The position numbers and the translations under genes were made by a program. From contig JAAAUF010000118.1 in assembly GCA_015499985.1 (NCBI GenBank), positions 1-63,364 on the forward strand: 63,364 nucleotides of DNA, in the 5' to 3' direction. The notes under the pieces are model-generated. The model ran no database searches. It had not been told where the DNA came from and was given only the letters and a program-made list of their open reading frames with translations. Positions 33,101 through 44,038 of this stretch are shown here, piece by piece (the stretch's first letter is position 1; every line of letters starts with the position of its first letter). The DNA comes from Haplosporangium gracile (taxonomy: Eukaryota > Mortierellomycota > Mortierellomycetes > Mortierellales > Mortierellaceae).

Positions 33101-36100
33101 GCAGAAGAAGGACAAGGAGTACCTCTACAACCTGTCCGGCAAGATTCTTGAGCTTGAGCACGAGAACGAAACCCTTCGGGCCAAACTGGGAAGCGCCACT
33201 CCGAAGACTGAGAATGAAGACGTTGACTTTGTCAGGATCGAGGGCATTGACGATCTTATGCAGGAGTCCCCGCCCAAGGTCCGCGACGCCGATAGAAGAT
33301 TCTCGAGCGACATGAAATCCTTGCTCCAGAGGGTTAATAAGAACAGGAAGGCTGAGTACCGACGACTCTCGGGTAACCTCGGCAAGCCTGATCCCTTGTT
33401 GTTGGATGGCGACGATCGTAGTGTTGTCGGCTCGCCTTTGTCTGGAAATACTACCCCAATGAGTAAGCCCTATGGCGCCTCGGCTTTGGGCGTGAATCTC
33501 TCGGACAGTCTCTCGGCCCATTCAGCTATGCACAGTGACGATTCCGTGGAGATGACGCTGTTGAAGCGGGATGTTGACCGCCTCAAGGATGAGAACTCCG
33601 TACTGGTCGATGAAAAGGGAGTTCTTGAGAAGGATTACTCTGACGCACAGTTCCAACTGATCACCATGGAGAAGTGTCTGGAGCAGGCTACGAACCAGGC
33701 GGAGCAACTGGGTCGCGATCTACAGAGCAGTCGACATGCCCTGGCGTCAATGGAGCAGGAAGCGACCGCCAAGGTGTCCAGCCTCAACAAGGAGATGCAG
33801 GAGCAGGTCGACCTGATGGAGAAGATGCGGGTAGCCTCTATCCTGGTGGAAGAGGAACGTGATCGACTCCAAGAGACCCTTCGCGATGTTGAGCAGCAGT
33901 ACAAGACAGTCAACAAGGATCTGGACGACACTCGACAGCGTCTATTAGAGAACCAGAAGGAGTACGATCATCAAGTCGAGTACAACATGAAACGGATCAA
34001 CGAGTTCCAGGAGAAGGAGTCAAAGTGGGGTGAAACCAAGGCCGAGCTGTCAAAGGCTAGGGACGATATCGAAAAGCTGCTCGAACAGCAGAAGGTCGAG
34101 GCCATTAGCACGAGATCACAGTTGGAGAAGGAGCATCAAACCCTGCTGGAGAACCATGAGGTCCTTGGTGCTAGCAAATCGAAACTGGAGGATATGCTGA
34201 CGACCTTGGAGCATGAACTTGCTGATCTTCGCGCTGCCAGCTCTGGCGCTTCCAAGGAACACGAAGAGAAGGAGCAAATGCAACTGCTGCAGCATGAGGC
34301 CGCCTTGAAGGTATTTGATACTCCGTTAATGCTTTGATCACTCTGTTGAACTTGTGATTTATTGTGGTGTCTAACGATGTGCCTTTCCATCTATTATAGG
34401 CTGAGCAGGAGCTGAAGGCCGCCTTGGAGGCTAAACTCAAATCCGCTCAGGACAAGTTCACAACCCTGGAGGCGGAGTTCCAAGCTGCAAAGGAAGCAAT
34501 GGACTCGTCGATGCAGGAGGCGAATAAGATCCTGCAGGAGCGTGAGCAACAATTGGAGGAGCAGATCAAGGCATTGGAAATGAAACACAGACAAGACCTT
34601 GAGGAGTACCGTGCGCAGATGCAATCGGAAAGTCAGTCCCTCATCGAGGCTCATCAGAAGAGATTGAAGGAGCTCACAGCCGATGCCCAGAAGCGGGAAC
34701 AACAGCTGCGCGAACTGCAAGATTCACTTACCAAAGCTGTCGAGACAGGCGAGGAGGCGCTGGAGGCCAAGCAGAATGTGATTGAGGAGATGAAGAACGT
34801 TAAGGAACTCTACGCCGCCCTGTGCCAGGAATCAGACGAATTGAAGCAGGAGAAGGGTCACCTTACAGCCGAGGTCGAGTCAATGTCATCCAAGTGCCTG
34901 GAGATGGAGGCCATTCTGGAAGAGCAGAAGCAAGCGCTGAGCAAGATGTCTCAGGAGCTCGAGCAGGAGAAGAGGCGCCTTAAGTCCCAAGTCGAATCAT
35001 TGTCGTCCGAAGGCGAGTCAATGTCCTCCAAGAATCTTGCTTTGGAGGCCGCTTTGGAAGAGAAGAAGCAGGCACTGAACAAGGTCTCACTGGAGCTCCA
35101 ACAAGAAAAGAGTCGCCTTATGTCCCAGTTCGAGACAACCACGTCAAAGAACCTCGCATTGGAAACCACTCTGGAGGAGCAGAAGCAAGAACTGAGTAAG
35201 ATCTCGTTGGAGTTGAAGCAGGAGCTGTGGGAGAAGGAGCGTCTGGAGACTACACGGACCGAGCTCCGGGTAAAGGTTTCGGAGATGGCTCGCAAGGTTG
35301 GAGAGGCAGAACAGAAGCTGGAGCAGGCGCGGGACAGCAACAGAACGTTAGAGATGGAGTACAGGACGGTTCAGGACGAGCTCGAATATCAACTGAGCAA
35401 GACCAGGAACGATCTTGCTGTCAAGACTAACGAAAACATGCTTAACGAGGAGTACAAGCGCAAGTTCCGGGAGTTGCGAGCCCAGTTTGCAGACTTGGGA
35501 CCTGCCATCACTGAGCGCCAACAGCAGGGTTTCCACGAGCGTGAGCTGAAACGCACTATGGAGCTAGAGAAGGCCCGCGAGGAACTTGTCCGGGCCCAGA
35601 CCCGTACTGTGCAGCTGGAGGCGAACGTTGCCCTGGCGCAGGAGATGAACGAGCAGCTGTTGAATGAGTCCAAAGCGAGTACCTTGAAGATTGCCGAGGA
35701 GATGGAGAAGCGGCTGCAGGATGTCGAAGTTCAGCGACAAATTGCTGAGCGTGAAGTCGAGCTGGCGCTCGAAACGGTTCAACAAAAGACAGCACAACTG
35801 CAGCAATTGGAGGAGCAAGCAGTTCACAACAAGGAACGAATGGATGCACTGGAAGAGGAATTGAATGAGGAGCGCGTCAAGGTTGAGCGTCTGGAGGCAA
35901 CTCTGCTGGAAGGCAAGGCATTGCTGGAGGAGCAGGAAGCTAATGATAAGGAGCTGCTTATCCAGGAAACCAAGCGCAAGCTGAAGGAAGAGCAGCTGCT
36001 GGCCCAACGTCAGCTATTGATGAAGATGAAGGAGGAGCAGCAGACATTGGTTCAGCAACAAGTTGAGAGGCGCGACAAAACACGAGCTCTGTTTGAGGGT

Positions 36101-37402
36101 CTGGCGACGGAGAACGGCAAGCTGATGGAGCAGGTCCGAGATTTGGGCTTGGTCAACGAGAACATCATGAAGCACCAAAACCCTAAGCAGAAGCTCCAGT
36201 ACCATGTCAAGATCAAGCAGGAGAACAATGAGCTCCGTATCGAGAACCAGCGGTTGATGTTTAGGGCGATCGAGTTGGAGGAGAAGCTGGGTAACAAGGA
36301 GAATGTCGAGTCGCTTCGGAAACAAGTCTGGGAGATGCACGGCGAGAGTCCCTACCAGAACTCGATGGACCTGGGACTGGACAGCAATGCCGAGGCGACC
36401 AGTACCAGAATGGAGATGGTGAAAGGACTGAACGAGAAGATGCCTATCGTCCGTTCGGACTCTGAATCGCCAACGCCCTTGTCTGAGACATCCGCGTCGT
36501 CAATTTCTGGACCATCGGTAACCAGGAAGATTGTCGAGGAAGCACCTTCACACCCAGTGGTTACACGCGGAGACCATACTCCAGCTGCTGCTACGGGGAG
36601 TCATAAGAGGAAGGCAGCCCTCAACGAACTCCCGCCCGCCGTGTCTCAGCCATTTAGTCGGAAACGACAGGCTGGGTCGGTGCCCCCTCAACCGGTGCCT
36701 TTCTCTGAGACTCGCTCAAAAACTGGACATCCCTCGACGTTCGCTGCCACATCATCATCCAGTACAGCTTCTGGAGATGCAACAGCCGAGGTACTGCTGG
36801 GTCCACGCGCTCGAGCAAAGGCTGCTGCTGACGCTGCACTGGCCGCTTCCAAGTTTACCCGAGCGCAGTCGGCCAAGCCCGTCTCTCGCACAACCAGCAA
36901 CTCTTCGCACCCGTTCAGTAGGGTATCTAGGATACCAAACCAACGAGCACCATCCGCACCACCATCTACGAGAGCAGTTGGGCATGACGATCACCTTCGG
37001 GGTCCGCGGTCAGGAGGAGCGGTCACGAAACCTCGCATGGGTACACCTGGTCTCTCTTCGTCAACCAAGGGAACGAACACCACTGCGATCCGACGCGGCA
37101 TGTCGGTTGATCCTCCAGTCATTGGTAGTGCCAGTGCTCAGCGAGCCCTCCTTCGCGAAGCGCGACTAGAAGCGGCCAAGGCTACTACAACAGCTGCTAC
37201 ATCGAGGAAGGGACTGGTCGACCCGTCCGATAGTCAAGTGAACACGAGAAGTGCCAGCCAGGAACCCAGCCGCAGCAATTTACCCGCCTCATCTACACCC
37301 TTCAAACCTCATACAGAGTCCTCAACAGCAGCACCGACCACGGACACGACTACGCATTCGACAGAGAATATTCCTGTATCGACAACCAATTCCACCGACT
37401 AA
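30144..37402 (+). CDS. Kinesin-12 (KIF15-like) plus-end motor with long coiled-coil tail
   Basis: A microtubule motor that in animals helps keep the spindle bipolar. The motor is spread over about nine small exons between 30405 and 32239. It shows [15 protein letters not shown], the P-loop [13 protein letters not shown] (exon from 31043), switch I NRESSRSH, switch [11 protein letters not shown] and the microtubule-binding HYRDSRLT. The sequence after the motor, [20 protein letters not shown], is the KIF15/kinesin-12 signature. The [15 protein letters not shown] and [18 protein letters not shown] blocks follow. Two large exons (33046-34312 and about 34401-37402) encode heptad-rich coiled coil and a Ser/Thr/Arg-rich tail. 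The total is near 1950 residues. The 5' end is uncertain: the exon ending at 30263 is in phase but encodes an odd hydrophobic stretch ([15 protein letters not shown]), so the true start may differ. Confidence 0.85.
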
Positions 37403-37547
37403 TATTATATATACTTTGTTTTGATCTGTATTTCTACCCTTGCACAAACAACGGCTCTTTATTTTTAATCCAAATTTTCACAAATTAAACTCCCCCTTCC
37501 AGTCCTGTTCTGTCGAGAAAAGTGATGATGTTGTTGGGAGGTTTTTT

Positions 37548-39003
37548 TTACTCGGTGTCCATGGCCTCTCCCTGGGGCAAGGTCTCTGCGCTTGCAGCTG
37601 GGGCGGCGCCAGCCTCTAATTGATCCAAATAGGCCCTCAGGCGATCTCCCTCAATCAAGTGCCAGTCCTGTCCCTTTCCAACAACACCGATCGAGCAGTT
37701 GTTGACGTTGAGCTCCTTGTCCTGCTGAAGAGTTTCACGCAAGGCGTGAAGACCGTGCATAATCAATGCATCAACATCAGCTATGAAAAAGAACGACGAA
37801 AAAGGCTTAGTTATCTGGAAGGGACAGGCGGGTTGCTTACATTAAAAGGGAGATATTTTTCACGATGCAGGAAATGATGAACTTACTCTCTCCAAAGTCC
37901 TTCGCAAACTTCTCGAAATATGTCTTTGCACTCTGGCTCTTGGCGCCAATACTGACGGCAAAGTATTCCAGACAGTTGGCGTTGGGCAAGCACTCGTACA
38001 GGTGAGGTCCAGAGTCCTCGTCGTAGCTTCCAACCAACAAACCAACACCGTAAGGGCGTCGTCCATAGTTCTGAGTGTTAATCTGCGCCTCTACCAAAAA
38101 AAAAAAAAAAAATGACATTGTAATGAAGGAGTTAATAACTTGTACTGATCCAAGTCGAGAAAAAAAAGACTGAAGATAGGATGGGAATCGAGATATCCTG
38201 TTGCACCCATGTTTAAGACACTTACTGTCGCCAATCAAAGAGACAAGTCTGCTTCCGGGCATGGGACGGTCGTACATCATCTTAGACTTCATGCATTCGG
38301 TCCTCATGAAATTGCTATTGTCAAACACACACATGGACGTGAGGTATCAGTAAACAGGGCAATAACGACCATCCTGTAATGGAGCCAATCCAATCCTGTA
38401 ATCATGTGCGTCGTCTCACTACATACCTCAAAACACGCGCGTCTGAGACGAGACCGGCAATAGCAATGCCCATATGGTTGTCGATCCTGAACAACTTTTG
38501 CTGATGCGAGGCCAATTCTCCCGAGGAACGCTACATTGTTTTGAATAATACGCAACATGGTTAGTTTATCCGTTTGGTTCGCGTTTCTTAATCGATTCGC
38601 CTTTTCCCCGCCAATTGACGCAAAAGTTTCCGTTGTGCTACGACTCGATTGTAAAAGAGTCTTTCAACACGAACCTTCAGACCCAAGAGGACGACGTGGG
38701 TGTTGGACCGGAGACCGACCGAGGCAGAACCCTGCTTGACGGCCTCAAGGGCGTATTCAATCTGGTGGAGGCGACCCTGTGGAGACCAGGTCGAGATATC
38801 GTTGTCGTATTGGTTGCGGAACTATTTTTTTGTTATTCAAGGGATGCAACATTATAACAGCAATTAGTGCTTGTTGAATGGTATTGCCCTTTGACTTTTC
38901 TTTTGCTAAAAAAGCGCGTCGTGTTTGACAGCCGGATGCACGACAATGGTAGGTAATGCAATCAGGGGTTCTCCTTGGAAGAGTGGTGTCGTCGTCATAC
39001 CAT
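37548..39003 (-). CDS. PSMA1: 20S proteasome subunit alpha (PSMA1 / alpha-6, Pre5-like)
   Basis: An alpha-ring subunit of the 20S proteasome in cytosol and nucleus. Minus-strand exons are the ATG alone (39003-39001, next base begins the GTATGA donor), about 38824-38674, about 38532-38435, about 38315-38226, 38090-37887 and 37780-37548. The first coding block [20 protein letters not shown] and [17 protein letters not shown] is the alpha-subunit N-terminal signature. Then come [50 protein letters not shown] and [19 protein letters not shown]. The C-terminal [11 protein letters not shown] and the acidic tail ending EAMDTE fit PSMA1. The length, about 258 residues, is normal. It is convergent with kinesin-12 (145 bp between stops) and divergent from the DGCR6-like gene. 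A start codon forming its own coding exon is unusual. Confidence 0.9.
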
Positions 39004-39494
39004 GGTGATAGTGTTGTTGCTGGAGTTGTGAGTGTTGGCTTGGTTGGCTTGCTAGCTTGTGCTGAATTGGTTGGTTTTCTCTGTCGAGTTGGTTTAAAGC
39101 AGCGAGAAAGAAGAAAGAAAAAGAAAGTGGAAGCAGTGAAGGACAGATGCGAACGTAACCCAGGTCCACGCTTCTTTTCCTTTTCAACCTCGAACTGAAC
39201 TGGAAGGTTGCGACTTGTCGACGACTGCACAAAAGACATACGAAAAAGTGGACGCGCGTTGCTGAGGGAGAGGAGGGGAGGTGTCGCAGTCACTTCTTGT
39301 GAGGAAATTTAGTCCTTGTGGATGCGACTCCCTCCGATACTAATACGTCAAAAATAAGTCGAGGATGAATTGGTGGCGTTATCAATTGCAGAGCAAAAGT
39401 CAAAGGATCAATGGGCGACCAGAGAATTCATCAGGAACAAGGACAGAAGCAGCATTACCAACAACACCACCACTAATCACAGAGGCAGCAAAAC
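39004..39494. promoter_or_regulatory. Shared upstream region of PSMA1 and the DGCR6-like gene
   Basis: About 490 bp lie between two divergent start codons, so both promoters must be here. It contains a short purine-rich tract (39108-39135) and no clear TATA box. Frames on both strands here are short and lack motifs. Confidence 0.5.
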
Positions 39495-41032
39495 ATGAGC
39501 GGGGACAACACATCAGGAAGCGCTCAACAGCTAGGGTCCTCGAACTCAGCCTCTACCTCCTCGACCTCGTCATCCTCACTCATGTCAAAGTTCTACCAAC
39601 CCATGAATGCACCTTTTGTTCCAGTGACTCCTGCTCCTCCTCCGCCGCAACAGCAACAACAGCAACTGGCGCCAATGCCTATAGTGACCCCAATAGGCAA
39701 CCAAGGGTTCGCGCCAACACAATCACAGGGAATTGGAGCCAGTGCTGCACAGCTGCTGGCCAATTTGGCTACCACGCCAGGATACATATCTGACGAGGCT
39801 ATTCTGGCGTACTCACGGCAACATCAACAGCAAAAGCTGCAACAACAACAGCAACAACAACCGTACCACCAGCAGCAACAAACAAGCCAATGGCAACAAC
39901 CGTTTTCTCAGCCAGGACCATCATCAACCCAATTGCAGCCCCAACCTTACTTTACACCAACTCACTATCAACAGTCTCAGTCACAAGGATATTCTCAAGC
40001 CCTTGCGCAGGCAGAGCCAGGTATCTTACAATCTCACGACTACAGGATTCCAAACAATTCAAATGCTGCCATCGGCGCGCTCTTGAAGGAGTTGCAACAG
40101 GCAGGAGGAATACCATCATCTTCAGTACCAATAGCAGCATCAACACCATCAACGTATCCTTCTTACGTTTCAATACCTCCGCCACAGCCACAACCGCCTG
40201 TACTACCGCCTGGTATCCCATCACAATCACAGTCATTACAAGCAGGATTAGGACATCAACCTCCCCTTGCTTCTCCCTTCATCCAACAACCACCTCCGGA
40301 GGAGAGGGCAGAAGATTTTAGCAGTGGAAAAATTACGCCACAATTACTCAAGAAGCTCGCTGCTTTGGCCGAGTCGGACTGTCAAAACGGGTCGTTTCTT
40401 TTGAACGAGATCAAACGATTACGTTCCAGACAGGTGAGTGCACATCTCACTTTACAATTTGATGACATGCAAAGGGATTAAATGTTGCCAGGACGTCTAG
40501 AACTTACGCGTCGAGGTGCCTATGACTTGCAAAATAGACAAAAACCGAACGATCGCTTTACGAAGATCGGGAGGAGCTCCTGAACAAGCACAAACGCGAT
40601 CTTGTCAAACTCCAAGCCAGGTATGCCTCTGTATTGTCGAATCGATGTGTTTTTCGCTTTTAAACTTGTTTCATCAATCGAAAACGACGCTGTGTCCTCA
40701 TTTCATGTATTCCTTAACATGTACTTCTCCCATATCCTCCATCCTTCTTCTCTCTTCTCTCTGCTTACTTTTTTGCTCTATTACTCCCCAACAAAAGCGA
40801 GATCATGGGCGTGAATGTAGAGAACGAGATGCAGCAAACAAAGTCTGCGCATCATGAAGAACTCAACAGGTTTGATCAAAGAGTCGTCCGGGCCATGGAT
40901 AAAGAGATTACACTAGTTCAAGAATCACTAGCCCGGGCTGGTGTTCCCCTGATGTCAGTCACACAGAACGTGAACAAGATTGCGGTACAGATTAGAGTTC
41001 TTCGACTATTGGAGGATATGCTCCAGACTTGA
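39495..41032 (+). CDS. DGCR6-like protein with long Gln/Pro-rich N-terminus
   Basis: Three exons (39495-40433, 40538-40620, 40798-41032) close in frame to 418 residues. The N-terminal 270 residues are low-complexity, with Ser, Pro and Gln runs (for example at 39640-39665 and 39838-39860). The C-terminal 150 residues resemble the DGCR6 family (PF07324): ITPQLLKKLAALAESD, TERSLYEDREELLNKHKRDL, RFDQRVVRAMDKEITLVQES and LARAGVPLMSVTQNVNKIAV, ending in LRLLEDML. The corresponding human pattern is EKSLYNQR..., AMDQKIVLELDRKV and LEKAGVxGFxVTxNPQE. The molecular function of the family is poorly defined. The low-complexity extension on a compact coiled-coil domain is the notable feature. The assignment rests on recalled family sequence. 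Confidence 0.72.
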
Positions 41033-41405
41033 AAAATAAAATCTATGGACAATGGTATTTTTTTGGCATGGAGAAAAAAGTGCGAATCCATATCGACTGC
41101 GCTGCTCACTTTGTTTGTCGCCATTTGCCAACATTTTGTTTATTTGTTTTGGATCCACCCATTCATACGCTCCATCTGATCTGGACCACGACTTCTAAAA
41201 GCAATCTCGAAACAACGTCCGTCTTGATGGCGCTGACCGTCAAATATCCACACCTACCTCAATTTACTAAGCTACTACAAGAAGACGAGGCGCCGCCCTT
41301 TTTTTCAACTTCTTTTTCTCATCCTATAAGCCTTTCATTAACCTTACCCCCGCCTCTCAACTTCCTACACACCACTCTTTCCCCTCCTCATTTTCCGAAT
41401 TCATC

Positions 41406-42503
41406 ATGGTTCACTCAACGCCCAACGCTGCCCAGATCAACAGAACGACTCCTCCCTCCGAGTTGGCCCAGGTGATGGCCCATCCAGAGTCTTTCCGTCT
41501 CCTCTATTTCCCTCTTGAAGGCCAGGGTCAGACCAGTCGCGATTTGCTCACCTATGGAGGAGCCAACTGGGAGGGAGTCTCTCCTCAGGTACAAATTTTA
41601 ACTTTTTTGTTTTTCGGAGCTCGTTTGACACTCATTTTTGATGCGTGTGTGAAGGGCATTGAAGTTAACAGCATGTCGCCTTTTTGATCATCATAGAACT
41701 GGTTGGAGGAGAAGGACAAAACGCCGCTTGGATGCCTCCCCGTCTTGTATGTCAACAAGGGTGACAAGGTACGCCATACACAAATGCTACTGCACTTATG
41801 CAACAATGAAATTCCACCCCGACGCCACCTCATTCCTTGTTTCTTACCCATTTCTTCTCCTGCTACTCTCTCCTATACATAGCAAGTAGTGATCTCAGAG
41901 ACGTACGCGATCGAGAACTACCTGGCCAAACACTTTGGCTTGATGGGCGACAACGAGTACGAAGAGACTCTGATTCGCTCTTTCCATTGCTCGTCTGCAT
42001 CGCTATTTTCCAACTTTTCGGCCACTGTCTTGTGGAACACGCCCGAGGTCCGCGAGAAGAATTTGGAGGGTTTCAAGGCCAAACAGTTGGCGCATTGGAT
42101 CAAGACCCATGAGCGCCACCTCTTGGAGAACGGCAACAATGGTCACTACCTCGGCTACAAGGTACCTTTCCACCCCGGAACTTTGTTTCCCTTTTTGATT
42201 GATTTTGGTGCCGCGCAGCCTCTGACCTTTGCTATACTTCGACTTCACGGTTTATCCAATTAGATGTCGCTGGCCGATATCCGCACTGCGAATCTTATCA
42301 AGCACTTCTCCCTCCAACCCTGGGGAACTGAACTGATGAAAATCATCAGCCAAGCCCCCGCTCTGATCAAACTGAAGGAGACCGTCGAGAATGACCCCAA
42401 GTTGCATCAGTGGAAGAACAGCGACGAGGCCAAGAAGCTTGCCGCCTTCACCAAAGCCTTCTTCGTCAACCCTTTTGCTGCTTCTGGCAAGCTCAGTGCG
42501 TAG
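41406..42503 (+). CDS. Glutathione S-transferase (sigma-like)
   Basis: A cytosolic detoxification enzyme that conjugates glutathione to electrophiles. Four exons (41406-41588, 41697-41768, 41883-42161, 42264-42503) close to 257 residues. The N-terminal thioredoxin-like half contains FRLLYFPLEGQGQTSRDLL and NWLEEKDKTPLGCLPVLYVN. It ends with the glutathione-binding block VISETYAIENYLAKHFGL, equivalent to the (Q/E)S-x-A-I-xx-YL motif. The all-helical C-terminal half includes SLADIRTANLIKHF. Length is typical once a 25-residue N-terminal extension is allowed for. The Tyr of RLLYF may be the catalytic residue, as in sigma-class enzymes. It is convergent with the Nudix gene at 42670, with 166 bp between stops. 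Confidence 0.85.
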
Positions 42504-42669
42504 ATAGCATCTCCATACCATCTTTTGACTATTGACGTTAATTCTGTACAATGTACTGTACTGTACATCTCCAATTATTCTCGAGATTTATTGTTATTCA
42601 AATTTGGGTTTTTTTTAACTGAACTGTGGGAAATTTGTTGTAACAGATGTGACAAAGAATGAGAAAGAG

Positions 42670-43816
42670 CTAAAGCTTACCGTCGGCCTTGAGGGCATTG
42701 AGGAGGGCCAGCGAACTGAGGAGCTTTGCATCGGGCGCGGCTTTGTAGGCATCCTTCAAAGCCACCAAAGTCATCGAGATACTCTCACCATCTTCTCTCA
42801 ATCCTCCCAATCGACCCTCCAGCTCTTTCAGTTCGTTCCATTCCTTGTCTATATCATTCCGCAGAAAAAAAAATCAAAAGGAAAATGCAAAAATGTGAGC
42901 TTTGTACTTAAGCATCAAAAAAAAAAAAAAAAAAAAAAAAAAACACACTGGACAGCAAGCAACCCTGTAAAGAAAAGTTTACCAATGAAGCTGACAAAAA
43001 GACGCAGGAACTCGTCGCATCCTCCGACAGAGGGGTACACTCCATCCCACTTGTCGCCATAGGCCAGCTCGGTCATGTCAATCAACGTGTTGTGGTCCAA
43101 AGTGATCCCGCACTCCTCCTTCAGCTCCTCCGCACACTTACCCTATATATTGCAAAAACGAACAGACAATGAAATTAAGAATTTTGCTGGCGCAGAAGTT
43201 ACATAACCACAAATGCAAACAATATAGAAAGTAAGGTTACCACAAAGTCGCCACTGCCGTCAAGCATCCCTGCAGGAATCTCTGGGAAATCGAACGAAGG
43301 GATCGAGAGACGAGGTTGCTTTGTCAGGACAATGTGCTCCAAGGCTTCGCCTGAGGGACTTGTCGTCTTGATAATCAGCAGCACGGCAACCGCCCCGCCA
43401 CGCTAGAAATACCAAAATCGGAAGTAAAGAAACAAGCAGCAATGAGTAAGACTAGACATTACTACGTCCTTCGTGTTGTCCTTCCTTGAGCATTCATCAA
43501 TACCCTCCTACGTTACCATAAAGATGAGCCCAGGAGGCTTTTTCCCAGACTCTGTCAGCTGGGCATCAACAGCCAGGTTAACAAAACCAACTTTTGATCC
43601 AAAATAATCGACATTCTTGACCTCGACCTTCTCGACCCTAACTGAAGGCTCTCCAGTAGCGTCGCCTTTGACAGCTTGCTCTTCTTCCTTGGCGAGGTTC
43701 TTGGCCCAGGCCAGCAAGGGCTTGAACTCTGAGACCTGCTTGAGGTTAATCTTGTCATGGACTGCGACGAGGGGAATGGATCGCGATCCGACTTTGAGCG
43801 CGTACTTTGATGCCAT
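42670..43816 (-). CDS. Nudix hydrolase, ADP-sugar diphosphatase type (NUDX14-like)
   Basis: Predicted to cleave nucleotide-sugar diphosphates. Four minus-strand exons (43816-43517, 43402-43241, 43142-42983, 42848-42670) close to 266 residues. Domain order matches plant NUDX14: a beta-rich N-terminal part, then GLIFM|RGGAVAVLLIIK, FDFPEIPAGMLDGSGDFV, GKCAEELKEECGI, the loop YPSVGGCDEFLRLFV, then LREDGESISMTLVALKDAYK and a C-terminal ALLNALKADGKL. In the Nudix box (G-x5-E-x7-REUxEExGU) the usual Arg-Glu pair reads Glu-Glu (EELKEECGI). The downstream glutamates remain. Whether this alters catalysis is unknown. It lies 223 bp upstream, in the transcription sense, from no obvious partner; its neighbour is the decayed ABCC gene. 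Confidence 0.8.
42912..42942. repeat. Poly-A run inside a Nudix intron
   Basis: A run of about 28 A residues (a T-run on the transcribed minus strand) lies in the last intron of the NUDX14-like gene. It probably serves as a long polypyrimidine tract. Confidence 0.8.
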
Positions 43817-44038
43817 TAGGAAAGAGAAGTGATGAGTTTAGAAGGTTGAATGTGTGAGTTGTTGGGAATGAAGGCGCCTGCTTGTGAATGCGTGCTGCGG
43901 TGTTGGTGATGTAAGAGAAAGAGAAAAAAAAAAAAAAAAAGATGAATGGTGTGTCAAACAAATGAAAAATAGAAAGAGAATTTATTAGGCGCAGAAAATA
44001 AAGTAAGGGAAGGTGATGAAAATATGACGAAAAAGATA

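Noticed and set aside
33027..33521. Minus-strand frames inside the kinesin coiled coil
   Set aside because: Leucine/serine-rich shadows of coiled-coil codons on the other strand, with no independent signals.
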